NCBI RefSeq assembly: GCF_918698155.1
Contig: NZ_CAKKLX010000004.1
Location: forward strand, 151,199 to 215,198
DNA: 64,000 nt
Reading direction: 5' to 3'
Origin: Roseomonas sp. CECT 9278
GTDB taxonomy: Bacteria > Pseudomonadota > Alphaproteobacteria > Acetobacterales > Acetobacteraceae
Of this stretch, positions 33,365-42,695 are shown piece by piece. The translations under genes were made by a program, and so were the position numbers. The notes under the pieces were generated by a model, which was given only the letters and a program-made list of their open reading frames with translations, was not told the DNA's origin and did not search any database. Positions within the stretch are counted from its first letter, which is position 1. Every line of letters starts with the position of its first letter.

Positions 33365-33994
33365 TCACTCCGTGACGGGACAGGCGGTGGCGGCGCGGAC
33401 CTCGTCGAGGCTCACACCGGGTGCCAGGTCATGCACCTTGAACGCCTCGCCGGTCGGCGCAAACAGCCCCATTTCGGTCACCACCAGCGTGACCACCCCG
33501 CGCGCCGTGATGGGCAGCGTGCAGCGCGCGAGCAGCCGCGGCGTGCCGTCGCGCATGCGGTGCTCCAGCATCAGGAAGACCCGCTTCGCGCTGGCCGCGA
33601 GGTCCATCGCCCCGCCGATCACGCCACCCTTGGCCCCCTTCACCTTCCAGTTGGCGAAGTCGCCATTCGCCGCGGCCTCATACGACCCCAGCACCGTCAC
33701 ATCGATCCGTCCGCCGCGGATCAGCGCGAAGCTGTCGGCATGGTCGACAATGGCGGCCCCAGGGTTCAGCGTGACGTGGCGACGGCTGGCATCGACCAGG
33801 TTCACATCTTCCTCGCCGGGGGCGGCGACCGGGCCGAAGCCGATCACGCCGTTCTCGGCATGGAAGGTGACCTCGCGGTCGCCCAGGTCCACATCGCAGA
33901 CCAGCGTGGGCATGCCGACGCCGAGGTTGACGATCCAGCCATCCTGCAATTCGCGGCCGATGCGCTCGGCCATCTGCGGGCGGGTCCAGCTCAT
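33365..33994 (-). CDS. 3-oxoacid CoA-transferase, subunit B
   Basis: A 209-residue beta subunit of a family I CoA-transferase. The catalytic Glu is Glu47 in FHAENGVIGFGP, equivalent to the Glu of SENG motifs that forms the acyl-glutamate intermediate. NLGVGMPTLV near the N-terminus and FLMLEHRMRDGTPRLL are also typical. With subunit A it moves CoA from succinyl-CoA to acetoacetate, 3-oxoadipate or a related acid. ATG 33994 overlaps the stop of subunit A (ATGA). The isomerase-like gene downstream suggests an aromatic or 3-oxoadipate-type substrate, which is inference. Confidence 0.9.
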   Translation of the reverse strand: MSWTRPQMAERIGRELQDGWIVNLGVGMPTLVCDVDLGDREVTFHAENGVIGFGPVAAPGEEDVNLVDASRRHVTLNPGAAIVDHADSFALIRGGRIDVTVLGSYEAAANGDFANWKVKGAKGGVIGGAMDLAASAKRVFLMLEHRMRDGTPRLLARCTLPITARGVVTLVVTEMGLFAPTGEAFKVHDLAPGVSLDEVRAATACPVTE

Positions 33995-34737
33995 GACGCG
34001 GCCTCCTTGCGGGCGGGGAGTGCGGGCCAGATGCCCTCCGGCGCCGGCGGGATAACCACCAGGCGATGCACCAGGATGCCCGGCACATGCACGTCGTCGG
34101 CGTCGATCGCGCCGGCGGGCAGGATCGGTTCCTCGACCTCCACGATCACCAGCTTCGCGGCCGACGCCATGGCCGGGGCGAAGTTCCGCTGGGCGCGGCG
34201 GAAGCGCAGGTTGCCGGCCTCGTCCGCGCGCCAGGCCCGCAGCAGCGCGACATCGGCGGGCAGGGCGTATTCCAGCAGCACCTCGCGGCCGTTGATGATG
34301 CGCGTCTCGCGCCCTGCGGCCAGTTCGGTGCCGACCGCGGTGGGGGTGTAGAAGGCCGGGATGCCGGCACCCGCGGCGCGCAGGCGTTCGGCCAGCGTGC
34401 CCTGCGGCACGACCTCGGCCTCGACCTCGCCGCGTTCGTAGAAGGGCGTGAACGGCAGCTTGTCCGACGCCCGCGGCGCGGCGGTGAAGGAACAGATCAC
34501 CTTCGCCACCTGGCCGTTCTCCACCAGCATGCCGATATCCGGGTTGCGCGGCTTGTGCGCGCCGCCGGTGGTGTTGCCGATGCACACCAGCCGCTTCGCA
34601 CCCTGGCGCAGCAGTGCGGCGGTCAGGTTGAACGGCACGCCGGGCAGCGCGAAGCCGCCGAAGGCGATGGTCGCGCCATCGGGTATGCCCGCTACGGCCG
34701 CGTCGAAATCGGCCACCACCTTGCTGCGTCGTGCCAT
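33991..34737 (-). CDS. 3-oxoacid CoA-transferase, subunit A
   Basis: A 248-residue alpha subunit with the CoA-binding signature IAFGGFALPGVPFNLTAAL at about residues 24-42. The later LVCIGNTTGG and AYFHERG-like stretch (FYERGEVEAEVVPQGTLAER) are normal for PcaI/AtoD/ScoA subunits. It pairs with the downstream subunit B. A 57-base gap separates it from the DMT transporter gene, which is on the same strand. The pair could be a 3-oxoadipate transferase (PcaIJ) or an acetoacetate transferase; no cis gene settles it. Confidence 0.88.
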   Translation of the reverse strand: MARRSKVVADFDAAVAGIPDGATIAFGGFALPGVPFNLTAALLRQGAKRLVCIGNTTGGAHKPRNPDIGMLVENGQVAKVICSFTAAPRASDKLPFTPFYERGEVEAEVVPQGTLAERLRAAGAGIPAFYTPTAVGTELAAGRETRIINGREVLLEYALPADVALLRAWRADEAGNLRFRRAQRNFAPAMASAAKLVIVEVEEPILPAGAIDADDVHVPGILVHRLVVIPPAPEGIWPALPARKEAAS

Positions 34738-34794
34738 GCTGTCGTCCCCGTCCCTGCGCGCATCGTCCGGCGTGGCGCGCAGCCTGTCCAGGGG

Positions 34795-35676
34795 TCAGCG
34801 CCGGCGGCTCTCCGCGACCGCCAGCGTGACACCGCAGGCAACGATGATGCCCGCCCCCACCCAGGTAGTGGCATCGGGAAACAGGCCCGAGACGACATAT
34901 CCCACCAGCACCGACCCGATCATCTGCCAATACTGGAAGGGCGAGATCACGCTGGCCTGCCCATAGGTCATGGCCTTGGCCACGCACCAATGCCCGCCCG
35001 CGCCCAGCAGCCCCAGCGCCAGGTGCAGCAGCAGGTCGGTCATGCTGTGCGGCATGATCCACACGAAGGGCGCGACGAAGCTCATCACCACCGTGCCGAT
35101 CAACGCGGAATACATCACCGAGGTTTCCGGCCGGTCGATCCCCGCGACCTTGCGCGTGAACACCTGGTACACCGCGTAGCAGAAGGCCGAACCCACGATC
35201 AGCAGCGCGGCGGGCTGGAACACCTCGCTGCCCGGGCGGATCACCACCAGCACGCCGCAGAAGCCGACGATCACGGCCCCCAGGCGCTTGGCGTCGATGC
35301 GTTCACCCAGCATCGGCACCGCCAGCAGCGTGACGAAGAACGGCGCCATGAACGAGATCGACGCCGCCTTGGCCAGCGGCACGTCCTTCACCGCGAAGAA
35401 GAACAGCGTGGTCGACCCCAGCAGCAGCAGCGATCGCGAGATCTGCGCGGCCGGCCGCTTCGTGGCCAGAACCTCGATGCCATAGCGCGGCACCACCAGC
35501 AGCAGCACCACCGCCAGGTGCCCGGCGGTGCGCGCCCAGATGATCTGCTCGGACGGGTAGGTGCGGCTGAGCACCTGCACGATCCCGTTCATGATCGGGA
35601 AGGCCGTGGTCGCCACGCACATGAAGAAGATGCCGAGCCAGAGCCTGCGCAGCGCATCCTGGCGCGTCTCGCTCAT
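34795..35676 (-). CDS. DMT superfamily (EamA) membrane transporter
   Basis: A 293-residue integral membrane protein with two EamA repeats and about 10 hydrophobic helices. Helices are visible at the N-terminus (LGIFFMCVATTAFPIMNGIV) and in the second repeat (LLIVGSAFCYAVYQVFTR). It ends with a helix (WVGAGIIVACGVTLAV) and a basic tail (AESRRR). Members export amino acids, metabolites or drugs. ATG 35676 is preferred; an in-frame start at 35709 adds a Pro-rich non-hydrophobic prefix. It may be co-transcribed with the CoA-transferase subunit genes 57 bases downstream. Confidence 0.87.
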   Translation of the reverse strand: MSETRQDALRRLWLGIFFMCVATTAFPIMNGIVQVLSRTYPSEQIIWARTAGHLAVVLLLVVPRYGIEVLATKRPAAQISRSLLLLGSTTLFFFAVKDVPLAKAASISFMAPFFVTLLAVPMLGERIDAKRLGAVIVGFCGVLVVIRPGSEVFQPAALLIVGSAFCYAVYQVFTRKVAGIDRPETSVMYSALIGTVVMSFVAPFVWIMPHSMTDLLLHLALGLLGAGGHWCVAKAMTYGQASVISPFQYWQMIGSVLVGYVVSGLFPDATTWVGAGIIVACGVTLAVAESRRR

Positions 35677-35765
35677 GGTCGGTGCTGGCCCGGACGGTTC
35701 ACGGGGCAAGCGTGTCGTGCCACATCCCGGCGGTCAACGCGTGCCCGGCGCCGCGCCGCGCGCCG

Positions 35766-36971
35766 TCACGCCGAGACCGGCCGCCGCAGCGCCCAGAACG
35801 CCACCGCCCCCGCCGCATAGGCCAGGATCGACAGCACGAAGGCCGGCCGGTAGGTGCCGGTCACGTCGAACAGCAGCCCCGCGCCCCAGGCGCCGATGCC
35901 CGCCCCCAGCCCCGACCCCACCGTGATGACGCCCAGGATGGTGCCCAGCCGCGGCCCGCCGAACAGGTCGGCGGTCTTGGCCGTGATGGCCGGCCCCCGG
36001 GCGCCCCAGGTGATGCCGAAGAAGCAGGCATGCAGCCACAGCATCAGGTGCTGGTCGCCACTGTCGATCAGCAGGGCCGCCGCCACGCCCAGGATCGAGA
36101 TCGCATAGGCCAGGATCGCCGCGCGCTCGCGCCCGATATGGTCGGAGATGGTGCCGGTCAGGATCACCCCCGGCAGCGCCAGCAGGCTGCCCATGCCCAG
36201 CACGAAGGCGGCATAGAGCGGTTCGAACCCCTGCCCCACCGCGAAGGCCAGCTGGTGCAGCGAGACCAGGAAGCTGCCGATGCTGGTCAGCATGTACACC
36301 AGGAACAGCAGCCAGAAATGCCGCGTGCGCGCCGCCTCGGCGAGCGTCCAGGCGCGGCCGTCGACCGGTGCGCCCGTGACGCCGGCCGGGATGGCGGCCT
36401 CCGCCCGGCGGAACATCGCGGCCAGGGGGATCACCAGCACTCCCATCAACCCGGCCTGCAGCAGGTAGGCGTTCCGCCAGCCGGCCTCGTCCACCAGCCA
36501 TTGCGCGACCGGTGCCGAGATCGCGCGGCCGAACCCGTTGGCCGATTGCAGCAGCGATATCGCCATGCCGCGCTGCGCCACGAACAGCCGCGAGACCAGC
36601 GGCACGAAGACGACAAGGCCGATGCAATTCGCCCCCAGCGTCATCACCACGCCGTACAGCAGCACCACCTGCCACAGCGTGGTTGCCTGCGAGGAACCGA
36701 GCAGGCCCGCCGTCAGCAGGCACCCGCCCAGCAGCACCATCCGCCGCGCGCCCAGACGGTCGACCAGCCCGCCCACCAGCGGCGAGGACAGCCCGCCGAT
36801 GATCTGCCCCACCGAATAAGCCAGGCTGGCATCCGCGCGCGACCAGCCGAACTCAGCGACGAAGGCCAGCAGGAACACCGTGTAGGCATGCATCAGGCTG
36901 GCGGAGACGGTGAAGGCGAGGAACCCGCCGCCCACGATCATCCAGGCCTGGCGAGAGGGGCGGCCTGTCAT
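35766..36971 (-). CDS. MFS transporter
   Basis: A major facilitator superfamily permease of 401 residues with about 12 predicted membrane helices. Between helices 2 and 3 it has GGLVDRLGARRMVLLGG, the conserved loop motif, and a matching TGTISDHIGRERAAILAY in the second half. The PMF-driven substrate is unknown; the group includes oxalate/formate-type and sialic-acid-type permeases, and the loop 7 GSFLVSLHQLAFAVGQGF is compatible with a carboxylate carrier. ATG 36971 is chosen because the first helix follows immediately (AWMIVGGGFLAFTVSASLM). It is monocistronic, with a 90-base gap downstream. Confidence 0.86.
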   Translation of the reverse strand: MTGRPSRQAWMIVGGGFLAFTVSASLMHAYTVFLLAFVAEFGWSRADASLAYSVGQIIGGLSSPLVGGLVDRLGARRMVLLGGCLLTAGLLGSSQATTLWQVVLLYGVVMTLGANCIGLVVFVPLVSRLFVAQRGMAISLLQSANGFGRAISAPVAQWLVDEAGWRNAYLLQAGLMGVLVIPLAAMFRRAEAAIPAGVTGAPVDGRAWTLAEAARTRHFWLLFLVYMLTSIGSFLVSLHQLAFAVGQGFEPLYAAFVLGMGSLLALPGVILTGTISDHIGRERAAILAYAISILGVAAALLIDSGDQHLMLWLHACFFGITWGARGPAITAKTADLFGGPRLGTILGVITVGSGLGAGIGAWGAGLLFDVTGTYRPAFVLSILAYAAGAVAFWALRRPVSA

Positions 36972-37480
36972 GGTGCCGGGCTTGTCCTTGGTGCGAGGAC
37001 GCCAGGATAGGATCGGGATTCGATGTCTGGCGAGGCCCCCGGGCGGGCGTCTCGCCCGCCGGCGCTGCAACCCGCGCGCGAACCGCCGAAACAGCAATTG
37101 CGCGATGATTTACGGATTCCCAAAGCGGCGTCAGACCACCGTGAATAGGCTGTGAGGCCCGCAAGCACTGGTGATTTCGCCGTTGTTCATCGTCACTGGA
37201 CGCGCATTGTCTTGTGACAGTTGCGTCAGGCGTAGTGTTTGGGGAACGTGAACATGTTGAATACACAGAAGGTAGCACGCTTGCCGCGTGCTTCGTCTCG
37301 ACCCGGTGGCAGGGTGCCACACCCGATCGAAGCGGCGTCCTCCGCCGTGGCCGTCGCCCTCGCGGAGGCGCATGAAGTCGGTGATACCGCCGCCGTGCGG
37401 ATCCTGCATGCCGTGCTGGCGCTGCTGTCGGCGGCACCGCGGCCAAGCGCGCATTGACGCGCGCTTCGGCGCCAGGGGTT
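36972..37480. other. 509-bp intergenic region with one possible small gene
   Basis: Between the MFS transporter and tRNA-Lys. The first half has a perfect 8-bp hairpin with a 3-base loop at 37042-37060 (GGCGGGCG-TCT-CGCCCGCC), in the leader of the MFS gene. Bases around 37080-37250 are less GC-rich than the surroundings and probably hold promoters, including those of the small plus-strand gene at 37254. No tRNA, riboswitch fold or operator repeat is recognisable otherwise. Confidence 0.6.
37254..37457 (+). CDS. Possible small protein, 67 residues
   Basis: A short open frame that I do not recognise. A GGGGAA ribosome-binding-like stretch is eight bases before the ATG. It starts with MLNTQKVARLPRASSRPGG and continues into a helical, Ala-rich part (HPIEAASSAVAVALAEAHEV and AAVRILHAVLALLSAAPR), which looks coding-like. 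It stands alone between the MFS gene and tRNA-Lys and reads opposite to both. The ORF could also be a chance frame in GC-rich DNA. A role cannot be assigned. Confidence 0.42.
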   Translation: MLNTQKVARLPRASSRPGGRVPHPIEAASSAVAVALAEAHEVGDTAAVRILHAVLALLSAAPRPSAH

Positions 37481-37556
37481 TGGTGTGCCCGGTGGGACTC
37501 GAACCCACGGCCCCATGATTAAAAGTCACGTGCTCTACCGGCTGAGCTACGGGCAC
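37481..37556 (-). tRNA. tRNA-Lys (anticodon TTT)
   Basis: A complete 76-base cloverleaf on the minus strand. The acceptor stem pairs GTGCCCG at the 5' end with CGGGCAC at the 3' end, followed by discriminator A and an encoded CCA (37481-37483). The D-arm reads GTAGCTCAGCCGGTAGAGC, the anticodon loop is CTTTTAA giving anticodon TTT, and the T-arm contains GGTTCGAGTCC. The 5' side (37561-37576) has a perfect 16-base palindrome, GACCCGGCGCCGGGTC. It is read in the same direction as the cyclophilin genes upstream. Confidence 0.97.
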
Positions 37557-37598
37557 GCCCGACCCGGCGCCGGGTCATGATGGCGCCGGGTGATAGCC

Positions 37599-38102
37599 TC
37601 AGGCGGCGTCCGATGCCACCCGCATCGAGCGGATCTTGTCCGGCCCCTGCACCTGGCCGGACATGCCGGCGCCGCGCTTGATCTTGTCCACCGCCTCCAT
37701 GCCGGAGGTCACCTGCCCCCAGATGGTGTACTGCCCATCGAGGCTGGAGGCCGGCGCGAACATGATGAAGAACTGGCTGTTCGCGCTGTTCGGATCGCTG
37801 GTGCGCGCCATGCCGCAGGTGCCGCGCTGGAAGCGCGCGGTGCCGGGCTGGCTGAACTCGCCCTCGATATCCGGCAGGTCGGAACCGCCCGTGCCGGTGC
37901 CGGTCGGGTCGCCGCCCTGGGCCATGAAGCCCTCGATCACGCGGTGGAACGGCGTGTCGTTGTAGAAACCGCGGCGCGCCAGCGTCTTGATCTGCTCGAC
38001 ATGCTTGGGCGCCAGGTCGGGACGCAGCGCGATGGTGATGGTGCCGTGCTCGATCTCGATGATCAGCGTGTTCTCGGGATCGGCGGCGGTGGTGTCGGTC
38101 AT
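37599..38102 (-). CDS. ppiB: Peptidyl-prolyl isomerase, cyclophilin type, cytoplasmic
   Basis: A 167-residue cyclophilin without a signal peptide, so cytoplasmic. The catalytic core is visible as FYNDTPFHRVIEGFMAQGGD (active-site Arg in FHRV), then GTGTGG, and ANSQFFIMFAPASSLDGQYT. It accelerates cis-trans isomerisation of Xaa-Pro bonds during folding. It lies 10 bases downstream of a lipoprotein paralogue, and the two probably share a transcript. The two copies are close in sequence over the whole core, indicating a tandem duplication followed by targeting of one copy to the envelope. Confidence 0.93.
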   Translation of the reverse strand: MTDTTAADPENTLIIEIEHGTITIALRPDLAPKHVEQIKTLARRGFYNDTPFHRVIEGFMAQGGDPTGTGTGGSDLPDIEGEFSQPGTARFQRGTCGMARTSDPNSANSQFFIMFAPASSLDGQYTIWGQVTSGMEAVDKIKRGAGMSGQVQGPDKIRSMRVASDAA

Positions 38103-38112
38103 CGAATGGTCC

Positions 38113-38697
38113 TCAGCGGATGTCGGCGGCGATGCGCGCGCTACGGATGCGGTCGGCCGGCTGCGGAACCTGGCCGCCCTGGCCCACGCCGCGCTTCAGG
38201 CGATCGACGGCATCCATGCCGGAGATCACCCGCCCCCAGATGGTGTACTGGCCATCGAGGCTGGGCGTCGGCGCGAACATGATGAAGAACTGGCTGTTGG
38301 CGCTGTTGGGGTTCTGCGTGCGCGCCGCGCCCACCGTGCCGCGGATGAAGCGCGCGCGGGACGGCGGGGAGAATTCGGCCGCGAGGTCGGGCAGGTTCGA
38401 CCCACCGGTGCCGGTGCCGGTCGGATCCCCGCCCTGCGCCATGAAGCCCTCGATCACGCGATGGAAGGGCGTGTTGTCGTAGAAGCCGCGGCGGGTCAGC
38501 ACCTTGATGCGCTCGACATGGCGCGGCGCCAGGTCGGGCAGCAGCTCGATGCGGACTTCGCCCGCGGGCAGCTGCAGCACCAGGATGTTCTCCGGGTTCG
38601 GCGGCGTGGCGGGAGCGGTCTGCGCCGGCGCGTCCTGCGCGCAGGCGGCGAGGCCGAGCGCGGCGATGCTGCCGCCGATAAGCGTCCTGCGATCCAT
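38113..38697 (-). CDS. Peptidyl-prolyl isomerase, cyclophilin type, lipoprotein
   Basis: A 194-residue cyclophilin with an N-terminal lipoprotein signal MDRRTLIGGSIAALGLAAC, lipobox LAAC with Cys19, and a twin Arg at positions 3-4 resembling a Tat signal. The mature part has FYDNTPFHRVIEGFMAQGGD with the catalytic Arg and NSANSQFFIMFAP. It should fold proteins in the periplasm while anchored to a membrane. It is followed after 10 bases by the cytoplasmic paralogue and preceded by coaD (14 bases), so the three may be co-transcribed with gyrA. Confidence 0.92.
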   Translation of the reverse strand: MDRRTLIGGSIAALGLAACAQDAPAQTAPATPPNPENILVLQLPAGEVRIELLPDLAPRHVERIKVLTRRGFYDNTPFHRVIEGFMAQGGDPTGTGTGGSNLPDLAAEFSPPSRARFIRGTVGAARTQNPNSANSQFFIMFAPTPSLDGQYTIWGRVISGMDAVDRLKRGVGQGGQVPQPADRIRSARIAADIR

Positions 38698-38711
38698 GTG
38701 TGCGTGTCCCT

Positions 38712-39221
38712 TCAGGCCTGTGTTGCGCGCAGCTTCGCCATGGTGCGCTCCAGCGTGGTGCGCGGTACGAAGCCGGAGATGTCCCCGCCCAGCTTCGCGA
38801 TCTCCTTGACCAGGCGGGAGGCGATGAACTGGTTGGTCTCGGATGCCATCAGGAAGACCGTCTCGATCTCCTGGTCCAGGCGGCGGTTCATGCCGACCAT
38901 CTGGAATTCGTAGTCGAAGTCGGAGACGGCGCGCAGGCCGCGGATGATCATCCGCGCGCCGACCTCGCGCGCATAGTGCACCAGCAGCCCCTCGAAGGGC
39001 CGCACCTCGATGACGGTGCCGTGGCGTTCGGCGATGGCGGCGGTTTCGGCCTTCACCAGCGCGACCCGTTCCTCCAGGTCGAACAGCGGCCCCTTGCCGA
39101 TGTTGATCGCCACGCCGACCACCAGGCGGTCGACCAGCCGCGCGGCGCGGCCGATCACATCCAGATGACCGTTGGTGACGGGGTCGAAGGTGCCCGGATA
39201 CAGCGCGACGCGTTCAATCAT
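38712..39221 (-). CDS. coaD: Phosphopantetheine adenylyltransferase
   Basis: A 169-residue enzyme of the coenzyme A pathway: 4'-phosphopantetheine plus ATP gives dephospho-CoA. The nucleotidyl-transferase motif TNGHLD (from [19 protein letters not shown], residues 8-26) and the C-terminal [21 protein letters not shown] with the Ser-Ser/Thr-like P-loop substitute are clear. The hexameric fold and catalytic His18 (of GHLD) are as in E. coli. ATG 39221 overlaps the end of gyrA by eight bases, so the two genes are coupled. An in-frame upstream start at 39245 would only add a short Arg-rich tail. Confidence 0.95.
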   Translation of the reverse strand: MIERVALYPGTFDPVTNGHLDVIGRAARLVDRLVVGVAINIGKGPLFDLEERVALVKAETAAIAERHGTVIEVRPFEGLLVHYAREVGARMIIRGLRAVSDFDYEFQMVGMNRRLDQEIETVFLMASETNQFIASRLVKEIAKLGGDISGFVPRTTLERTMAKLRATQA

Positions 39222-41949
39222 GGGCCTCGGCCGCCTCCTCGTCATCGCCCTCGTCGGCGATCGGGAAGCAGGAGATCACGCGCTCCCCGTCCGACAGGCG
39301 CATCAATGTCACGCCCATGCCCTGCCGGCCGGTGATGCGCACGTCATCGGCCTCGATGCGGATCAGCTGGCCGCCATCGGTCACCAGCATCAGGTGGTCG
39401 CCCGGGCGCACGGGGAAGGTCGCGACCACCTCGCGCCCGGTGCGCTTGGACAGGGTGATGCCGGTGATCCCCTGCCCGCCGCGGCCGGTCACGCGGTATT
39501 CATGCGCCGATGTCCGCTTGCCGAAGCCGCCATCGGTGACCGCCAGAATGATCTCCTCCGCCGCTTCGAGCTCGTCGAAGCGCTCGGGGGTCAGCGCGAT
39601 CTCGACGACCGGCTCCTCGGCGTCATCGGCGGGCGCTGCCTCCGCATCGTCCTCGCCGGCGCGCCGCTTGGCGGCGGCCGCCTTGAGATACGCCGCGCGC
39701 TCGGCCGGACTGGCCTCGATGTGACGCAGCACGGACAGCGCGATGACGCTGTCGCCTTCCTGCAGCCGGATGCCGCGCACGCCATCCGAATCGCGCCCGG
39801 CGAACAGGCGCAGCGTATCGGGTTCCGCCTGGAAGCGGATGCAGCGGCCCATGCGGGTCGCGAGCATCACGTCATCGCCCTCGCGGCAGGTCGACACGCC
39901 GATCAGGCTGTCGCGCTCGCCCAGCTTCATGGCGATCAGCCCCGACGACCGCACGTTGCGGAAATCCGACAGGCGGTTGCGCCGCACATTCCCGTGCAGC
40001 GTCGCGAACACCAGGTGCAGCCCTTCCCACAGTGTCTCATCGAGCGGCAGCGGCAGCACGGCCGTGACACTCTCGCCATCCTGCAGGTTCAGCACCTGGC
40101 GCAGCGAACGCCCGCGCGCCGTGGGGCTGGCTTCGGGCAACTGCCAGACCTTCTCGCGGAAGGCCATGCCGCGGCTGGTGAAGAACAGCACGAACTGATG
40201 GGTGTGGGCCACGAAGGACCGGATCACCACGTCGTCCTCGCGCGTGCCGGCGCCGGTGCGCCCCTTCCCGCCACGCCCCTGCGCGCGGAAGGTGTCGAGC
40301 GGCGTGCGCTTCACATAGCCGTCGCGCGTCAGCGTCACCACCATGGTGCCGGGTTCGATCAGGCTCTCGTCATCCACATCGGCAACGTGATCGACGATCT
40401 GCGTCATGCGCGGGGAGGCGATCTCCGCGCGCACCTTCAGCAGCTCCGCGGTCATCACCTCCATGCGGCGGACGCGGCTGCCCAGGATGTCGAGCAGGTC
40501 GCGGATGCGCTCGCCCACTTCGCCCAGTTCGGCGGTGATCTTGTCGCGCTCGAGGCCCGTCAGGCGCTGCAGGCGCAAATCGAGGATGCCGCGCGCCTGT
40601 TCTTCCGTCAGGCGCACCGTGCCCTCGGGCGTGATGACGTTGCGGTAGTCATCCACCAGCGCCAGCAGCACGCCGACATCGCCGGCCGGCCAGGCGCGTT
40701 CCATCAGCGCGGCGCGGGCCGTCGCCGCATCGGCGCTGGCGCGGATGACGCGGATCACCTCGTCGATATTCGCCACCGCGATGGCCAGGCCGATCAGCAG
40801 GTGCCCGCGTTCGCGCGCCTTGGCCAGGCGGTGGCGCGACCGGCGCAGGATGACCTCCTCGCGGAAGGCGATGAAGGCCATCAGGGCGTCCTTCAGCCCC
40901 ATCTGCCGCGGCCGCCCATTGTCGAGCGCGAGGAAATTCACCGCAAACGACGTCTGCAACGACGTCATCCGGTACAGCTGGTTCAGCACCACCTCGGCCG
41001 TCGCGTCACGCTTCAGCTCGATCACGATCCGCATGCCCGAGCGGTCGGATTCGTCACGCAGGTCCGAGATGCCCTCGATCGCCTTGGCGCGCACCAGCTC
41101 GGCGATCTTCTCCAGCAGCGTGGACTTGTTGACCTGGTAGGGGATCTCGGTGACCGCGATGCACTGGCGGTTGCCCTTCATCTCCTCGATCTCGGCGCGC
41201 GCGCGCAGCGGGATGGAGCCGCGGCCCGTCTCGAAGGCCGACCGGATGCCCGCGCGCCCCAGGATGATCCCGCCGGTCGGGAAATCCGGCCCCGGGACGA
41301 TCTGCATCAGGTCGTCGAGCGTGAGGGAATTGTCCGCGACCAGCGCCAGCGTGGCGTCGATGATCTCGGTCGGGTTGTGCGTCGGGATGTTCGTCGCCAT
41401 GCCGACCGCGATCCCGTTGGCGCCATTGACCAGCAGGTTCGGGAAGGCGGCGGGCAGCACGCGGGGTTCTTCCGCGCTCTCGTCGTAATTCGCCTGGAAG
41501 TCGACGGTGTCCTCGTCGATGCCTTCCAGCAGCGCCATGGCGGACGGCGCCAGGCGCGCCTCGGTGTAGCGCATCGCCGCCGGCGGATCGCCGTCGACGC
41601 TGCCGAAATTGCCCTGCCCGTCGATCAGCGGCACGCGCATGCTGAAGGGCTGCGCCATCCGGACCATGGCGTCGTAGATGCTGCTGTCGCCATGCGGATG
41701 ATACTTGCCCATCACGTCGCCGACCACGCGGGCCGACTTGCGATACGGCTTGTCGGCGGTGTAGCCGGCCTCCTGCATGGCGAACAGGATGCGACGGTGC
41801 ACCGGCTTCAGCCCGTCGCGCGCATCCGGCAGGGCGCGCGCGACGATCACGCTCATGGCGTAGTCGAGGTAGGAGCGGCGCATCTCCTCCTCGAGCGCGA
41901 CAGGCTGCGTGTCGAAGGGGGGCAGGCCGGGGGGGCTGGAGTCGCTCAC
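39214..41949 (-). CDS. gyrA: DNA gyrase subunit A
   Basis: Type II topoisomerase subunit of 911 residues. The active-site Tyr is Tyr128 in AMRYTEARL. The quinolone region reads [20 protein letters not shown]: the residues matching E. coli Ser83 and Asp87 are Ser89 and Asp93, both wild type. The GyrA-box [10 protein letters not shown] and the six-bladed C-terminal domain follow, with an acidic/Ala insertion (about 700-740) of the kind seen in alphaproteobacteria. It starts with GTG at 41949 and lacks a strong Shine-Dalgarno. With GyrB it introduces negative supercoils. coaD overlaps its 3' end. Confidence 0.98.
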   Translation of the reverse strand: MSDSSPPGLPPFDTQPVALEEEMRRSYLDYAMSVIVARALPDARDGLKPVHRRILFAMQEAGYTADKPYRKSARVVGDVMGKYHPHGDSSIYDAMVRMAQPFSMRVPLIDGQGNFGSVDGDPPAAMRYTEARLAPSAMALLEGIDEDTVDFQANYDESAEEPRVLPAAFPNLLVNGANGIAVGMATNIPTHNPTEIIDATLALVADNSLTLDDLMQIVPGPDFPTGGIILGRAGIRSAFETGRGSIPLRARAEIEEMKGNRQCIAVTEIPYQVNKSTLLEKIAELVRAKAIEGISDLRDESDRSGMRIVIELKRDATAEVVLNQLYRMTSLQTSFAVNFLALDNGRPRQMGLKDALMAFIAFREEVILRRSRHRLAKARERGHLLIGLAIAVANIDEVIRVIRASADAATARAALMERAWPAGDVGVLLALVDDYRNVITPEGTVRLTEEQARGILDLRLQRLTGLERDKITAELGEVGERIRDLLDILGSRVRRMEVMTAELLKVRAEIASPRMTQIVDHVADVDDESLIEPGTMVVTLTRDGYVKRTPLDTFRAQGRGGKGRTGAGTREDDVVIRSFVAHTHQFVLFFTSRGMAFREKVWQLPEASPTARGRSLRQVLNLQDGESVTAVLPLPLDETLWEGLHLVFATLHGNVRRNRLSDFRNVRSSGLIAMKLGERDSLIGVSTCREGDDVMLATRMGRCIRFQAEPDTLRLFAGRDSDGVRGIRLQEGDSVIALSVLRHIEASPAERAAYLKAAAAKRRAGEDDAEAAPADDAEEPVVEIALTPERFDELEAAEEIILAVTDGGFGKRTSAHEYRVTGRGGQGITGITLSKRTGREVVATFPVRPGDHLMLVTDGGQLIRIEADDVRITGRQGMGVTLMRLSDGERVISCFPIADEGDDEEAAEAHD

Positions 41950-42048
41950 GCGGGGTAACTCGATCCGATGTCGTGGGTCACGCGGCGCGGCGCGCGCTGG
42001 CGTGGCGCCATTGGCACCGCGCGCGCGCGCCCGTCAACCGCACAGGGG

Positions 42049-42588
42049 TCAGAACGGGATTTCGTCGTCGAGGTCGGTCTTCTTCGAATCCCAGCCGCCG
42101 CCACGCGAGGGCGCGCGCGAGGACCCGCCACCGCCGCCGTCGCCGCGCGGCGCGGCGCCGGAAGGCCGGTCGCCATAGCCGCCGCCACCGCCACCGGAGC
42201 GTTCGGCATAGCCGCCGCCCGCATCGTCGCCCGCCCCGCCGCCGCGCCCGCCGACCAGCTGCAATTCACCGCGGTACTGGCGCAGCACGATCTCGGTCGT
42301 GTAGCGGTCCTGCCCGTCCTTGTCGGCCCATTTGCGGGTCTCGATCTGGCCCTCGATGTAGACCTCGCTGCCCTTGCGCAGGTACTTCTCCGCCACCTCG
42401 CCCAGGCGATCGTTGAAGATCGCTACGGCGTGCCACTCGGTGCGTTCCTGCTGGTTTCCTTCGCGGTCCTTGTAACGCTCACTGGTGGCGATCCGCAGGT
42501 TCACGACCTTCCCACCATTCTGGAAGTTCCGCACTTCCGGGTCCTTGCCCAGGCGCCCGAGGATGATGACCTTGTTGATGCCCGCCAT
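42049..42588 (-). CDS. ssb: Single-stranded DNA-binding protein
   Basis: A 179-residue SSB with an OB fold at the N-terminus ([32 protein letters not shown]), a Gly-rich flexible linker, and the acidic tip DDEIPF at residues 174-179 that recruits replication and repair proteins. It covers single-stranded DNA as a tetramer. AAGGGA lies about eight bases before the ATG. It is divergent from uvrA across 150 bases that contain a LexA-type box and a promoter for uvrA. A related arrangement is known in other proteobacteria, where ssb and uvrA share SOS control. Confidence 0.97.
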   Translation of the reverse strand: MAGINKVIILGRLGKDPEVRNFQNGGKVVNLRIATSERYKDREGNQQERTEWHAVAIFNDRLGEVAEKYLRKGSEVYIEGQIETRKWADKDGQDRYTTEIVLRQYRGELQLVGGRGGGAGDDAGGGYAERSGGGGGGYGDRPSGAAPRGDGGGGGSSRAPSRGGGWDSKKTDLDDEIPF

Positions 42589-42661
42589 GCCGCGCAGTCC
42601 CTTGATTTCCGTCTGTCATACTAGCCCGGCGCGCCGCGCGGGGCCACCCTTGCCCCCCCCT

Positions 42662-42691
42662 TTGCAGCTTGCACAGGCCGCCGCATATATG
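42662..42691 (+). promoter_or_regulatory. Predicted sigma-70-type promoter for uvrA
   Basis: TTGCAG at 42662-42667 and TATATG at 42686-42691 are separated by 18 bases, a spacing suited to a housekeeping promoter. The expected transcription start falls near 42698, inside the GAAC-N7-GAAC box, so a bound LexA would block initiation. The uvrA start codon is 47 bases downstream of the -10. Prediction from pattern only. Confidence 0.5.
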
Positions 42692-42695
42692 GTGA

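Noticed and set aside
39214..41949. Quinolone resistance alleles in gyrA
   Set aside because: Residues matching E. coli Ser83 and Asp87 are Ser and Asp, the susceptible form.
39172..41958. Plus-strand open frame of 928 codons opposite gyrA
   Set aside because: Composition is rich in Arg, His and Gln, as expected for the complement of GC-rich coding DNA, and the gyrA frame on the other strand is beyond doubt.
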